Assembly: GCA_027011835.1 (NCBI GenBank)
Contig: JALUZN010000109.1
Location: forward strand, 1 to 11,990
Direction of reading: 5' to 3'
Length of the DNA: 11,990 bases
Origin: Draconibacterium sp.
GTDB taxonomy: Bacteria > Bacteroidota > Bacteroidia > Bacteroidales > Prolixibacteraceae
A program made the translations under genes and the position numbers. Shown here piece by piece: positions 5,970 through 11,990 of this stretch. Numbering within the stretch: position 1 is the stretch's first letter; every line of letters begins with the position of its first letter. The notes beneath the pieces were generated by a model. That model was not told the origin of the DNA, did not search any database, and saw only the letters and a list, made by a program, of their open reading frames with translations.

Positions 5970-7291
5970 GAAATATTCTCGCCATAGTACTGTTTCTGAT
6001 TATTCTTTTTTCGTGTAATTCGAAAGACAAAAAACAGGTTGCCAAAAACGAGAAACCGGGAAAAACTGTTACGCAGAATTCAAACAACGAATGGAGTGAA
6101 ATTCGTGCAGCGGTGGTTAAATTAGATTCGTACGACGGTAAACGAATTTTAGAGTCGGGGCAGGGTTTTTTTGTTGACGAGAATTTAATTGCTACAAAAT
6201 ACTCGCTAATTAAAGGAGCCGACACAGTTTTTGTTACACCGTTCAATTCAAAAAAACGGTTTGTTGCCAATAAATATGTTGCATTCGACCGGATAAACGA
6301 CCTTATTATTTTACAAGTTGATGGCGTTAAACGTAAACCCGTTCAACTGCTCGAGGGTGTTGCGCCCAAATCGGCAAAATCGAAGTATATCTCGCCAAAC
6401 CCGGGGAAAGTGATTCAGCTCTTTTCGGGTAAAGTTTTAAATCTGGCAACCATTAACGGAACAAAACTGTACCGCATTACCAACCGGATTAGAAAATCGT
6501 CATTTGGAATGCCGCTTTTTCTGACCAATAAAAAAGTTTTTGGAATTGCTTTCTCGGCAACATCGAATTATACAATGCAGAGTTTTGCAGTTCCTTCTTT
6601 CTATATTCGGGCACTGCTAAAAAAGAAAACCGCAAAACCTGTTTTGCTACAAGCGTTGCAACTGGGGTCTTCGCAAAAAACAGCAGCCGAAAATGCAAAA
6701 ATAAAAGGGCTGGTTCTTGAAACCGATGCCGGCAACATTACCATAAAATTGTTTAATGCAACTCCCGAATACCGCGACAATTTTATAAAACTTGTAAAAG
6801 AGCATTTTTACGACAGTTTGCTGATTCATCGTGTAATTCCCGATTTTGGAATTCAAACCGGAGCTGCCGACACTCGCTACGCCGAAAAAGGCGACAACGT
6901 TGGCTGGAAAGGTCCTGGATATACCATTCCCGCCCATATTGTTCCCGGTCTGTTTCATAAACGCGGAATGATTGGTGTGCCTCGTAAACCCGACCGCAGC
7001 AATCAGCGACGACGCTCCGACGGGTCGCAATTTTACATTGTTTCGGGTCGCAAATATTTCGATAAAGAGCTGGACGAACTGGAGCAGCAAAACAATTATA
7101 AATTTAGTGCAGCACAACGAAAAGCATATAAAACAGTGGGCGGAGCACCGCATCTCGATGGGTCGTACACCGTTTTCGGACAGGTAGTTTCGGGAATGGA
7201 TGTGGTGGATAAAATTATAAAAGTTGAAACCGACCAGAACTGGAGGCCACTAAAAGACATTCGCTTAATAAGAGTGAAAATATTGAAATAA
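5966..7291 (+). CDS. Degenerate HtrA/trypsin-like domain fused to cyclophilin, lipoprotein (third of three)
   Basis: The 441-residue lipoprotein (lipobox LFSC, Cys17) has two domains. Residues about 42-218 read as a trypsin-like protease of the HtrA type: GQGFFVDENLIATKYSLIKG (65-84) aligns with the family's 'GSGFIID..G.ILTNNHVVEG', NDLIIL (111-116) with the Asp motif, and SSFGMPL (178-184) with 'GNSGGPL'. The catalytic His is Ser80 and the catalytic Ser is Phe180; only Asp112 remains. Peptidase activity is therefore not expected. Residues about 247-440 are a cyclophilin with Arg289 (HRVI), Phe294, Gln297 and Phe356 (SQFYIV), and a short 26-residue loop in place of the long insert of its two neighbours. 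No PDZ domain is seen. The 4-nt ATGA overlap with the previous gene indicates translational coupling. A pseudoprotease could serve as a peptide-binding module that presents substrate to the isomerase; that role is inference. Confidence 0.88.
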   Translation: MRNILAIVLFLIILFSCNSKDKKQVAKNEKPGKTVTQNSNNEWSEIRAAVVKLDSYDGKRILESGQGFFVDENLIATKYSLIKGADTVFVTPFNSKKRFVANKYVAFDRINDLIILQVDGVKRKPVQLLEGVAPKSAKSKYISPNPGKVIQLFSGKVLNLATINGTKLYRITNRIRKSSFGMPLFLTNKKVFGIAFSATSNYTMQSFAVPSFYIRALLKKKTAKPVLLQALQLGSSQKTAAENAKIKGLVLETDAGNITIKLFNATPEYRDNFIKLVKEHFYDSLLIHRVIPDFGIQTGAADTRYAEKGDNVGWKGPGYTIPAHIVPGLFHKRGMIGVPRKPDRSNQRRRSDGSQFYIVSGRKYFDKELDELEQQNNYKFSAAQRKAYKTVGGAPHLDGSYTVFGQVVSGMDVVDKIIKVETDQNWRPLKDIRLIRVKILK

Positions 7292-7318
7292 AAAACAGAT
7301 AAATACTCAATGTATCTG
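7287..7318 (-). terminator. Possible terminator of the HAD-membrane protein unit
   Basis: CAGATA (7296-7301) and TATCTG (7313-7318) form a 6-bp stem with an 11-nt loop. On the minus strand it is followed by TTTTTTATTT. It lies 52 nt beyond the membrane-protein stop. The stem is short, so this is tentative; no clear plus-strand terminator for the cyclophilin operon is seen in this gap. Confidence 0.35.
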
Positions 7319-7330
7319 AGCTTAATTAAA

Positions 7331-7440
7331 TTAGCTGAATACCTCTGCCATCTCCCTGCTATTTTTAAGTCAGAAAGTTTTTAACCCAGCTTTTTTTGCT
7401 TCTTCTATATTCTCTTTTAAATCGTTAATAAAGAGTTTCT
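7331..7440 (-). pseudogene. Remnant of a HAD hydrolase C-terminus
   Basis: Bases 7338-7440 align without gaps to 8848-8950, the 3' end of the adjacent HAD gene, at 80 of 103 positions by my count (constant offset 1510). Translated, 23 of 33 residues agree, including KAGLKTF and EMAE. The first part is the in-frame end of the membrane-protein gene. The Trp codon of the HAD gene is TGA here (7372-7370). After this stop the same frame continues LKNSREMAEVFS to a TAA at 7333-7331. The alignment fails abruptly on both sides. It is a decayed piece of a HAD paralog, not an independent gene. Confidence 0.8.
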
Positions 7441-8824
7441 TTTTATCGGTAATTCCCCAAAAATAGATTAATTCTGCTTTTGCTTCTGAGCGTTTCGAAT
7501 CAGAAATGATTTCCCATGATATAACTTTACAATTGTCCGGCAGATGAACAATTCGGTCATTCGAATTTGCAATTTTTTGTAATGCTGCTCTTTCACATTT
7601 ATTTCTGCCCAGCCCCTTAAAATCAGCCCCCGAATAAATAAGAAGACAAATTGTAAGCCCAGCTAAATATTTTAATCTATTCAATCTCAAATTATTAATT
7701 AGATAATACGACGATGCTGCAAAAAAGTAAATTAGAGCTATTGTAACTGGCATTATTGTATCGTAACGTATTATATACGGGCGGTATGGACGATAGCCGC
7801 CGAGTGGCAACAGCAGAATATACAGTAACGAAAAAACGCCAATCCACTTTATTGTTCGAATTAATAATCTCCCATTTAACGTTTCATTTTTTTTGATTAG
7901 AGAAATATTAACTCCAATTACAACAAGCATTAACGGAAACCCAAAAGAGTGAAAAAGCTGAGAAACAATTCCCGGGAAAAGATTCAAATAGCGTTGAAAT
8001 AGCGGTATTGCTTCAGTTTTATAATTATTATCGTAGAAAAATCCTAAATACAATGAATAAATACTCCATAAAGAGACCGGAATTAAAATAATATAAAAAT
8101 GAACGGGCACGCTTTTTAAATAATTCGTTAATCTTCTCTTATTTGTTCTATAACTTTTAATCCAGCGATTCAAAAACAAAAGAAAAGAAACAATTAAAAT
8201 AACACCGGGAATAAGTGGACCACTTAAAGGTAAAATAATAGATAACGGAATAAGAATAAAATAGTTAATTTTACTGAAATTAGACTTAAAAAAGGGAATA
8301 AAAAACAACATTAACAGAACAAGTGGAACAGCATAAAAAAAAGTATATGCAATTGATTTATCGTTAATTCCCATTCGGCTCCAGTAACCATAAACCTGAA
8401 AAAGTGGAGCTATTAACACAGCCACATTAATAAATTCAGGACTGCGAATAGTTTTATATCCGCTAATGAAGAATGACAGCAAATAGACAAATAAAAGTTG
8501 CACAATAATTTTAACCAATGCTGCCGATAAATAAACCGCTGAAATTGGGTTCGAAAAATACTGAAAAGCTTTTGGCACAACCCGAAAGTATTTCATAAAA
8601 ATATAATGAGAGAAAAACCTGTTTGGATTAACATGTTTCTCTCCCGATTTTATTGCATGAAAACCAAACGGATCATCAATAATTTGTTGAACATATTTGT
8701 CAGGTAAAATCCCGCCCTCCAAGTCGCCATATAACGGCATTTGATAATATTGAAAAAAAGAAAAAATAAAATCGACAATTAACAAAATTACGAAAAGTAT
8801 TATGACTATTTTGTTTCTACGCAT
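7370..8824 (-). CDS. Polytopic membrane protein with appended HAD-tail remnant
   Basis: Function not recognised. The 484-residue protein has about nine to eleven hydrophobic helices: 5-25, 97-121, 131-148, 158-179, 187-218 (two), 239-262, 293-310, 325-342, 355-377 and 385-400. The first external loop is long and carries YGDLEGGILPDKY (32-44); an acidic D-x-E after the first helix is reminiscent of GT-C glycosyltransferases, but this is weak evidence. A soluble tail begins near residue 401 and holds two Cys (410, 432). From about residue 457 the sequence is not native-looking: it copies the C-terminus of the upstream HAD protein (motif IV region, with FIND for FIDD) and stops at a TGA where the HAD has Trp. 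The ATG lies 19 nt after the HAD stop, so the two are one operon. The original C-terminus was probably lost when the tail was joined. Confidence 0.75.
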   Translation of the reverse strand: MRRNKIVIILFVILLIVDFIFSFFQYYQMPLYGDLEGGILPDKYVQQIIDDPFGFHAIKSGEKHVNPNRFFSHYIFMKYFRVVPKAFQYFSNPISAVYLSAALVKIIVQLLFVYLLSFFISGYKTIRSPEFINVAVLIAPLFQVYGYWSRMGINDKSIAYTFFYAVPLVLLMLFFIPFFKSNFSKINYFILIPLSIILPLSGPLIPGVILIVSFLLFLNRWIKSYRTNKRRLTNYLKSVPVHFYIILIPVSLWSIYSLYLGFFYDNNYKTEAIPLFQRYLNLFPGIVSQLFHSFGFPLMLVVIGVNISLIKKNETLNGRLLIRTIKWIGVFSLLYILLLPLGGYRPYRPYIIRYDTIMPVTIALIYFFAASSYYLINNLRLNRLKYLAGLTICLLIYSGADFKGLGRNKCERAALQKIANSNDRIVHLPDNCKVISWEIISDSKRSEAKAELIYFWGITDKKKLFINDLKENIEEAKKAGLKTF

Positions 8825-8843
8825 TTTTAGTGTTTTAATAGAT

Positions 8844-9467
8844 TTAAAATATTTCTGCCATTTCCATTCTGTTTTTAAGCCAGAAAGTTTTTAGTCCGGC
8901 CTTTTCGGCGCCTTTAATATTGTCTTCTAAATCGTCAATAAACAGGGTCTCTTCCGGATTTACGCCCGAGAGTTGAATCACTTTTTCGAACGAACTTAAA
9001 TCGGGTTTCCGAACGTGAATTTCGTGCGAATAGAACTGCTGCTCGAAAAGTGATGGAAACTCAAATCCATATTGCTCTTTAAACTCTTCATCAATTTTAT
9101 CGATATGAATTTTGTTGCTGTTGCTAAAAAGATAAAGGCGATACTTTTTACCAAGTTTTTGTAGCACTTTTATACGGTGTTCAGGAATATCTAAAACCAT
9201 TTTTAGCCACGCCGAATTTACCTGCTCTTCGGTAACATTTTTTCCGTTTAGAATTTTCACCACCCTTTTGCGAAACTCCTCCGGAGTAATTGTTCCAACT
9301 TCCTGCTCGTAAAAACAGGGGTCGGGGAAAACACTGTGTTTTGTTAATACATCGTCTTTTAATCCTAACTCTTTAAATGCCTTTATCGAGCTTTCAAAAT
9401 CGAGATTCAGAATTACATTTCCCAAATCGAATATGATATTTTTTATTCCTGTTAAGTCAGCTTTCAT
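8844..9467 (-). CDS. HAD-superfamily hydrolase, YihX-like
   Basis: The protein (207 residues) is a haloacid dehalogenase-type phosphatase of subfamily IA, close in pattern to E. coli YihX, which removes phosphate from alpha-glucose-1-phosphate. Motif I is IIFDLGNVI (11-19) with nucleophile Asp14. Motif II is LFSNSN (113-118) with Ser115, motif III is RKPD (153-156) with Lys154, and motif IV is LFIDDLEDN (175-183) with Asp178 and Asp179. The alpha-helical cap occupies about 22-95. The position two after the nucleophile is Gly, not Asp, as also in YihX. The substrate is not known; the neighbour downstream is the membrane protein. It diverges from mtnA across 203 bases, but the sequence is not that of the MtnC or MtnX salvage HADs. 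Its 3' end is duplicated at 7338-7440. Confidence 0.9.
   Translation of the reverse strand: MKADLTGIKNIIFDLGNVILNLDFESSIKAFKELGLKDDVLTKHSVFPDPCFYEQEVGTITPEEFRKRVVKILNGKNVTEEQVNSAWLKMVLDIPEHRIKVLQKLGKKYRLYLFSNSNKIHIDKIDEEFKEQYGFEFPSLFEQQFYSHEIHVRKPDLSSFEKVIQLSGVNPEETLFIDDLEDNIKGAEKAGLKTFWLKNRMEMAEIF
8848..8950. repeat. Direct repeat partner of 7338-7440 (HAD 3' end)
   Basis: This segment, covering the last 34 or so codons of the HAD gene almost to its stop, is repeated in the same orientation 1510 bases away at about 78 % identity. The two copies bracket the membrane-protein gene. A 10-base block CAGAAAGTTT and its flanks are the best-conserved part. Confidence 0.8.
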
Positions 9468-9546
9468 TTTACTACTTTTGTGGCTAATATACTCAATCCA
9501 TTTAGGTTTTCTGGAAATTTGAGGATGTTATTTTTTTCTTTAACAA

Positions 9547-9592
9547 GGCAAATAATTCAGACATAGCCATCGTTATGTTTTAATTATTTGCC
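9547..9592. promoter_or_regulatory. Long two-tier hairpin in the HAD/mtnA divergent region
   Basis: GGCAAATAATT (9547-9557) and AATTATTTGCC (9582-9592) are perfect 11-base inverted repeats. Inside, ACATAGC (9561-9567) pairs with GTTATGT (9572-9578), including one G-U pair, around a 4-nt loop. No T-run follows on either strand, so a terminator is unlikely. It could be a leader structure for mtnA or a dyad operator serving both genes. No known riboswitch consensus was recognised. Confidence 0.5.
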
Positions 9593-9670
9593 GCAGGAAA
9601 AGGGAAAAAGAACCAATCAAAAACCCGAAAACCTATGTGGTTTGAGTAAATAATAAATTGAAACAGGTTT

Positions 9671-10780
9671 GTGAGAATTCAGAATAAACATTATCATACA
9701 ATTTGGCTGAAAAATGATAATCGGGAGATTGTTCAGGTTATCGATCAGCGAAAACTCCCTTTCAGGTTCGAGATTTTTAGTTTGAAAACGGTCGACGATG
9801 CCTGCTTTGCCATTCAGGAGATGGTGGTTCGAGGAGCACCGTTAATTGGCGTAACTGCAGCGTATGGAATGTATTTGGCTCTTTTGAAATACGATGGCAA
9901 TAATCTGAAAAAATATATTCACGAAAAAGCCGGCTGTTTAAAAGCGGCGCGGCCAACTGCAGTAAATCTTTCGTTTGCGGTAAACGAAATGGTCGATTTT
10001 ATTTTGAATGAAAAAGAAGATGGCGACTTAATTCAAAAAACAGTTCAAAAAGCAGATTCATTAAAAGAAAAGGAGATTGAATTTAGCGAAAGGATTGGCA
10101 ATTTTGGGCTCGAACTCATTCAGAAAATTTACGATAAAAAAGGCGAAACGGTAAATATTTTAACTCACTGTAATGCAGGCTGGCTGGCGTGTATCGACTG
10201 GGGCACGGCAACTGCACCAATTTACAAAGCACACCTGAAAGGGATTCCGGTTCATATTTGGGTCGACGAAACGCGGCCGCGAAATCAGGGAGCGCGGTTA
10301 ACGGCTTTCGAGCTTGCCGAAGAGGGAGTGCCGCACACCGTAATTCCCGATAATACAGGCGGCCATTTAATGCAGCATAAAATGGTTGATATGGTTATTG
10401 TTGGCAGCGACCGCACAACAATTACCGGCGACGTGGCAAATAAAATTGGTACCTATTTAAAAGCACTTGCCGCTTCAGATAACAACATACCGTTTTATGT
10501 AGCACTGCCTTCAACATCAATCGATTGGAAGATTGAAGACGGAATAAACGATATTCCCATTGAGATACGCGAATCGGGTGAAGTGTCTGAAATTACCGGA
10601 TGGACAACCGACGGCGAAAAAAGTGTTCGATTAATTCCGGAGAAAAGTAATGCAGTAAATTATGGATTCGATGTTACTCCGGCCCGGCTGGTTACCGGAC
10701 TAATTACCGAACGTGGTGTGTGTAAAGCCAACAAAGAGAGTATTCTAAAACTGTTCGAGAAAACAGATAACAAACAGTAA
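9671..10780 (+). CDS. mtnA: S-methyl-5-thioribose-1-phosphate isomerase
   Basis: MtnA isomerises 5-methylthioribose-1-phosphate to 5-methylthioribulose-1-phosphate in methylthioadenosine salvage, in the cytosol. The 369-residue length is normal to slightly long. Landmarks are VIDQRKLP (23-30), MVVRGAPLIGVTAAYG (51-66), ILTHCNAG (163-170) with catalytic Cys167, ETRPRNQGARLTAFEL (200-215), IVGSDRTTITGDVANKIGTY (243-262) with catalytic Asp247, PSTSID (280-285) and DVTPARLVTGLITERGV (334-350). The start is GTG: an in-frame TGA at 9659-9661 excludes anything longer, and homology begins within the first 20 residues. AGG at 9665-9667 is only 3 nt from the GTG, so a normal Shine-Dalgarno is lacking. 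The gene for the preceding step, mtnP, follows 57 nt downstream. The MtnA family is related to eIF2B subunits, but the ILTHCNAG and GDVANKIGTY motifs indicate the isomerase. Confidence 0.95.
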   Translation: MRIQNKHYHTIWLKNDNREIVQVIDQRKLPFRFEIFSLKTVDDACFAIQEMVVRGAPLIGVTAAYGMYLALLKYDGNNLKKYIHEKAGCLKAARPTAVNLSFAVNEMVDFILNEKEDGDLIQKTVQKADSLKEKEIEFSERIGNFGLELIQKIYDKKGETVNILTHCNAGWLACIDWGTATAPIYKAHLKGIPVHIWVDETRPRNQGARLTAFELAEEGVPHTVIPDNTGGHLMQHKMVDMVIVGSDRTTITGDVANKIGTYLKALAASDNNIPFYVALPSTSIDWKIEDGINDIPIEIRESGEVSEITGWTTDGEKSVRLIPEKSNAVNYGFDVTPARLVTGLITERGVCKANKESILKLFEKTDNKQ

Positions 10781-10806
10781 ATATCGAATGACAAATTTAT
10801 GCATTG

Positions 10807-10814
10807 TATCTTTG
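10807..10814 (+). promoter_or_regulatory. -7 promoter element of mtnP
   Basis: TATCTTTG matches the Bacteroidetes -7 consensus exactly and ends 23 nt before the mtnP ATG. No TTG lies at the expected -33 distance. It suggests that mtnP can be transcribed separately from mtnA even though they are 57 nt apart. Confidence 0.5.
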
Positions 10815-10837
10815 GAATTTGAGTTTAAAAAAGAGTT

Positions 10838-11584
10838 ATGATTAAAGTAGCAATAATAGGTGGTTCGGGACTTGAGAATCCGGAACGCGTTCAACATTTA
10901 GAGAGTATAAATGTTGAAACTCCATTCGGAAACCCTTCGTCGAATTTTAGGATTGGTAAAGTTGGTAATGTAGAGGTTGTGGTATTGTCGAGGCATGGCA
11001 GAAATCATTCAACTCCTCCGTCGCAGGTAAATAACCGTGCAAATATTTGGGCAATAAAAGAACTTGGCTGCACTCATATTTTGGCAACCACTGCATGCGG
11101 TAGTTTGCGCGAAGAGATAAAACGTGGAGATATTGTCATTCTCGACCAGTTTATCGATTTTACAAAACACCGGAAAAATACTTTTCACGAAATATTTCTT
11201 CACGGCGAAATAAAACATACACAAATGGGCGATCCTTTCGACCATAAATTACGCGAAAAACTAATTCAAATTTCAGATGAGCTTAATCTGAATTATCATA
11301 AAAAAGGGACGGTAATTACCATTGAAGGGCCGCGTTTTTCAACACGCGCCGAGTCGAATATGTTTCGTAGTTGGGGAGCAGATGTTATTAATATGTCGAT
11401 TGCTCCTGAATGTATTTTGGCAAACGAAATTGGAATTCCGTATGCGGCAATTGCGCTTAGCACCGATTACGATTGTTGGAAAACCGATGAAACAGAGGTG
11501 AGTTGGGAAGAGGTATTAAAAGTTTTTAATGAAAATGTAGAGAAGGTAATCGACCTGCTAATGAAAACAATTCCTGCAATTTAA
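10838..11584 (+). CDS. mtnP: S-methyl-5'-thioadenosine phosphorylase
   Basis: MtnP uses phosphate to split 5'-methylthioadenosine, the by-product of polyamine and related syntheses, into adenine and methylthioribose-1-phosphate, the MtnA substrate. The 248-residue protein is a member of the trimeric PNP/MTAP family (NP-II). Visible motifs are IIGGSGLE (6-13, phosphate loop), SRHGRNHSTPPSQVNNRANI (51-70), TTACGSL (84-90), GDIVILDQFIDFT (97-109), EGPRFSTRAES (163-173), INMSIAPE (184-191) and STDYDCW (208-214). Asp210 and Asp212 match the human MTAP pair that recognises the 6-amino group of adenine, which argues against a guanosine/inosine phosphorylase. The ATG is supported by the glycine-rich strand that follows at once. 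Conserved MTAP 'MTTVPE' is MSIAPE here. Confidence 0.93.
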   Translation: MIKVAIIGGSGLENPERVQHLESINVETPFGNPSSNFRIGKVGNVEVVVLSRHGRNHSTPPSQVNNRANIWAIKELGCTHILATTACGSLREEIKRGDIVILDQFIDFTKHRKNTFHEIFLHGEIKHTQMGDPFDHKLREKLIQISDELNLNYHKKGTVITIEGPRFSTRAESNMFRSWGADVINMSIAPECILANEIGIPYAAIALSTDYDCWKTDETEVSWEEVLKVFNENVEKVIDLLMKTIPAI

Positions 11585-11706
11585 TCTGTAATTTTCTGGC
11601 ATAACATTTGTTATGGTTATTACAACTGTTTCAAAGCCATGTAAACAGTTAGTCGTTCAGAAAACAATATATATTCAACCAACAAGCTCAGTTGGTTTTC
11701 AGGTTC
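11585..11706. other. Hairpin-rich stretch after mtnP, no gene
   Basis: No supportable reading frame is seen. Three hairpins occur in close order: ATAACA/TGTTAT at 11601-11614, AACTGTTT/AAACAGTT at 11624-11650 with an 11-nt loop, and AACCAAC/GTTGGTT at 11677-11697 with a 7-nt loop followed by TTTT. Together with the terminator at 11707-11742 this could be a structured mtnP 3' end or a small RNA. The sequence matches no RNA family I know, and no exact TAnnTTTG promoter is present. Confidence 0.4.
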
Positions 11707-11742
11707 AAAAGCGGTGTCAATTTTTTTGATACCGCTTTTTTT
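11707..11742 (+). terminator. Strong intrinsic terminator downstream of mtnP
   Basis: AAAAGCGGTGTCAA (11707-11720) pairs with TTGATACCGCTTTT (11726-11739) through one G-U pair, with a 5-T loop, followed directly by a T-run to 11742. It lies 122 nt after the mtnP stop. Confidence 0.88.
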
Positions 11743-11990
11743 ATGTCACATCGAAATAAGAAAGAAAAAGGATCGGTTTAAAAAGTTGTGGATAATAGAG
11801 TGAGAAGCCATTGTGAAGAAATGATAAAAACTTTATTCTGAGGATTTATAGCTTGGTAGCGAATTTTGCGAATAAGGCTCACCTTGAATTTATGGTGGAT
11901 TAAATTTTTCATGCATAAATTTTTGCTACCCTAAACAAGAAAAATTTAACATCAGACACACCTCTTAGAGTAGCTCTGAATGCCTTGAGT
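11743..11990. other. Right-edge region without a recognisable gene
   Basis: No convincing coding frame is present on either strand. The main structure is an inverted repeat, GGTAGC (11855-11860) and GCTACC (11925-11930), with partly complementary A/T-rich inner flanks and a small CACC/GGTG hairpin (11880-11897) between them. AAATTTTT occurs twice within 11902-11924. This may be upstream DNA of a gene beyond the edge, or a short non-autonomous repeat element. Confidence 0.3.

Noticed and set aside
6647..7153. Minus-strand open frame of 168 codons within the third cyclophilin gene
   Set aside because: The opposite strand encodes conserved cyclophilin motifs across the same bases, and this frame has no start context or family pattern.
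8844..9467. HAD hydrolase as a methylthioadenosine salvage enzyme because it neighbours mtnA
   Set aside because: The motif set (DLGNV, LFSNSN, RKPD) is YihX-like, the gene is divergent from mtnA, and it is co-transcribed with the membrane protein instead.
8844..9467. Loss of the second Asp in HAD motif I as a sign of inactivity
   Set aside because: The same DLGN sequence occurs in E. coli YihX, a known phosphatase, so the residue pattern is normal for this subgroup.
9629..9643. Small AAACC/GGTTT hairpin before mtnA as a riboswitch part
   Set aside because: A 5-bp stem in A-rich sequence is easily expected by chance, and no SAM riboswitch consensus could be matched.

Overview
The window looks like a stretch of Bacteroidota chromosome, probably from a marine or sediment lineage of the Marinilabiliales/Prolixibacteraceae type. 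The lineage below phylum is a guess. Supporting signs are AT-rich DNA, several lipoproteins with short Bacteroidetes-style lipoboxes (AFSC, FISC, AIAC, LFSC), weak or absent Shine-Dalgarno sequences, and repeated copies of TATCTTTG, which fits the Bacteroidetes -7 promoter consensus TAnnTTTG. No rRNA, tRNA, CRISPR array, phage gene or intact transposase is visible.

Layout from left to right. (1) 172-1245 (+) is a lipoprotein glutaminyl-peptide cyclotransferase with its own promoter; a second promoter points out of the left edge. (2) 1489-4271 (-) holds four genes on the minus strand: an MscS-type channel, a small acyl-carrier-like protein without the usual serine, a RimJ/RimL-like GNAT acetyltransferase, and a beta-propeller-like lipoprotein whose end overlaps the acetyltransferase start. 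Hairpin terminators separate the channel and the small protein into their own units. (3) 4335-7291 (+) is a tight operon of three exported cyclophilin-type prolyl isomerases (3-nt gap, then a 4-nt ATGA overlap). The third carries an N-terminal trypsin/HtrA-like domain that has lost its catalytic His and Ser. (4) 7370-9467 (-) is a YihX-like HAD hydrolase followed by a polytopic membrane protein. The membrane protein ends in a degenerate copy of a HAD C-terminus, so the gene is bracketed by two diverged direct repeats. (5) 9671-11584 (+) is mtnA and mtnP, the first two steps of 5'-methylthioadenosine salvage. (6) 11585-11990 has no recognisable gene but carries a series of hairpins ending in a strong terminator.

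How the genes fit together. The cyclophilins, the glutaminyl cyclase and the beta-propeller lipoprotein are all predicted cell-envelope proteins. The second cyclophilin has a signal peptidase I site that leaves an N-terminal Gln, which is the kind of substrate a glutaminyl cyclase would cyclise. MtnP and MtnA would convert methylthioadenosine to adenine plus methylthioribulose-1-phosphate; the later salvage enzymes are not in the window. The most unusual items are the pseudoprotease-cyclophilin fusion in a three-cyclophilin operon, and the HAD-tail duplication spliced onto the membrane protein.
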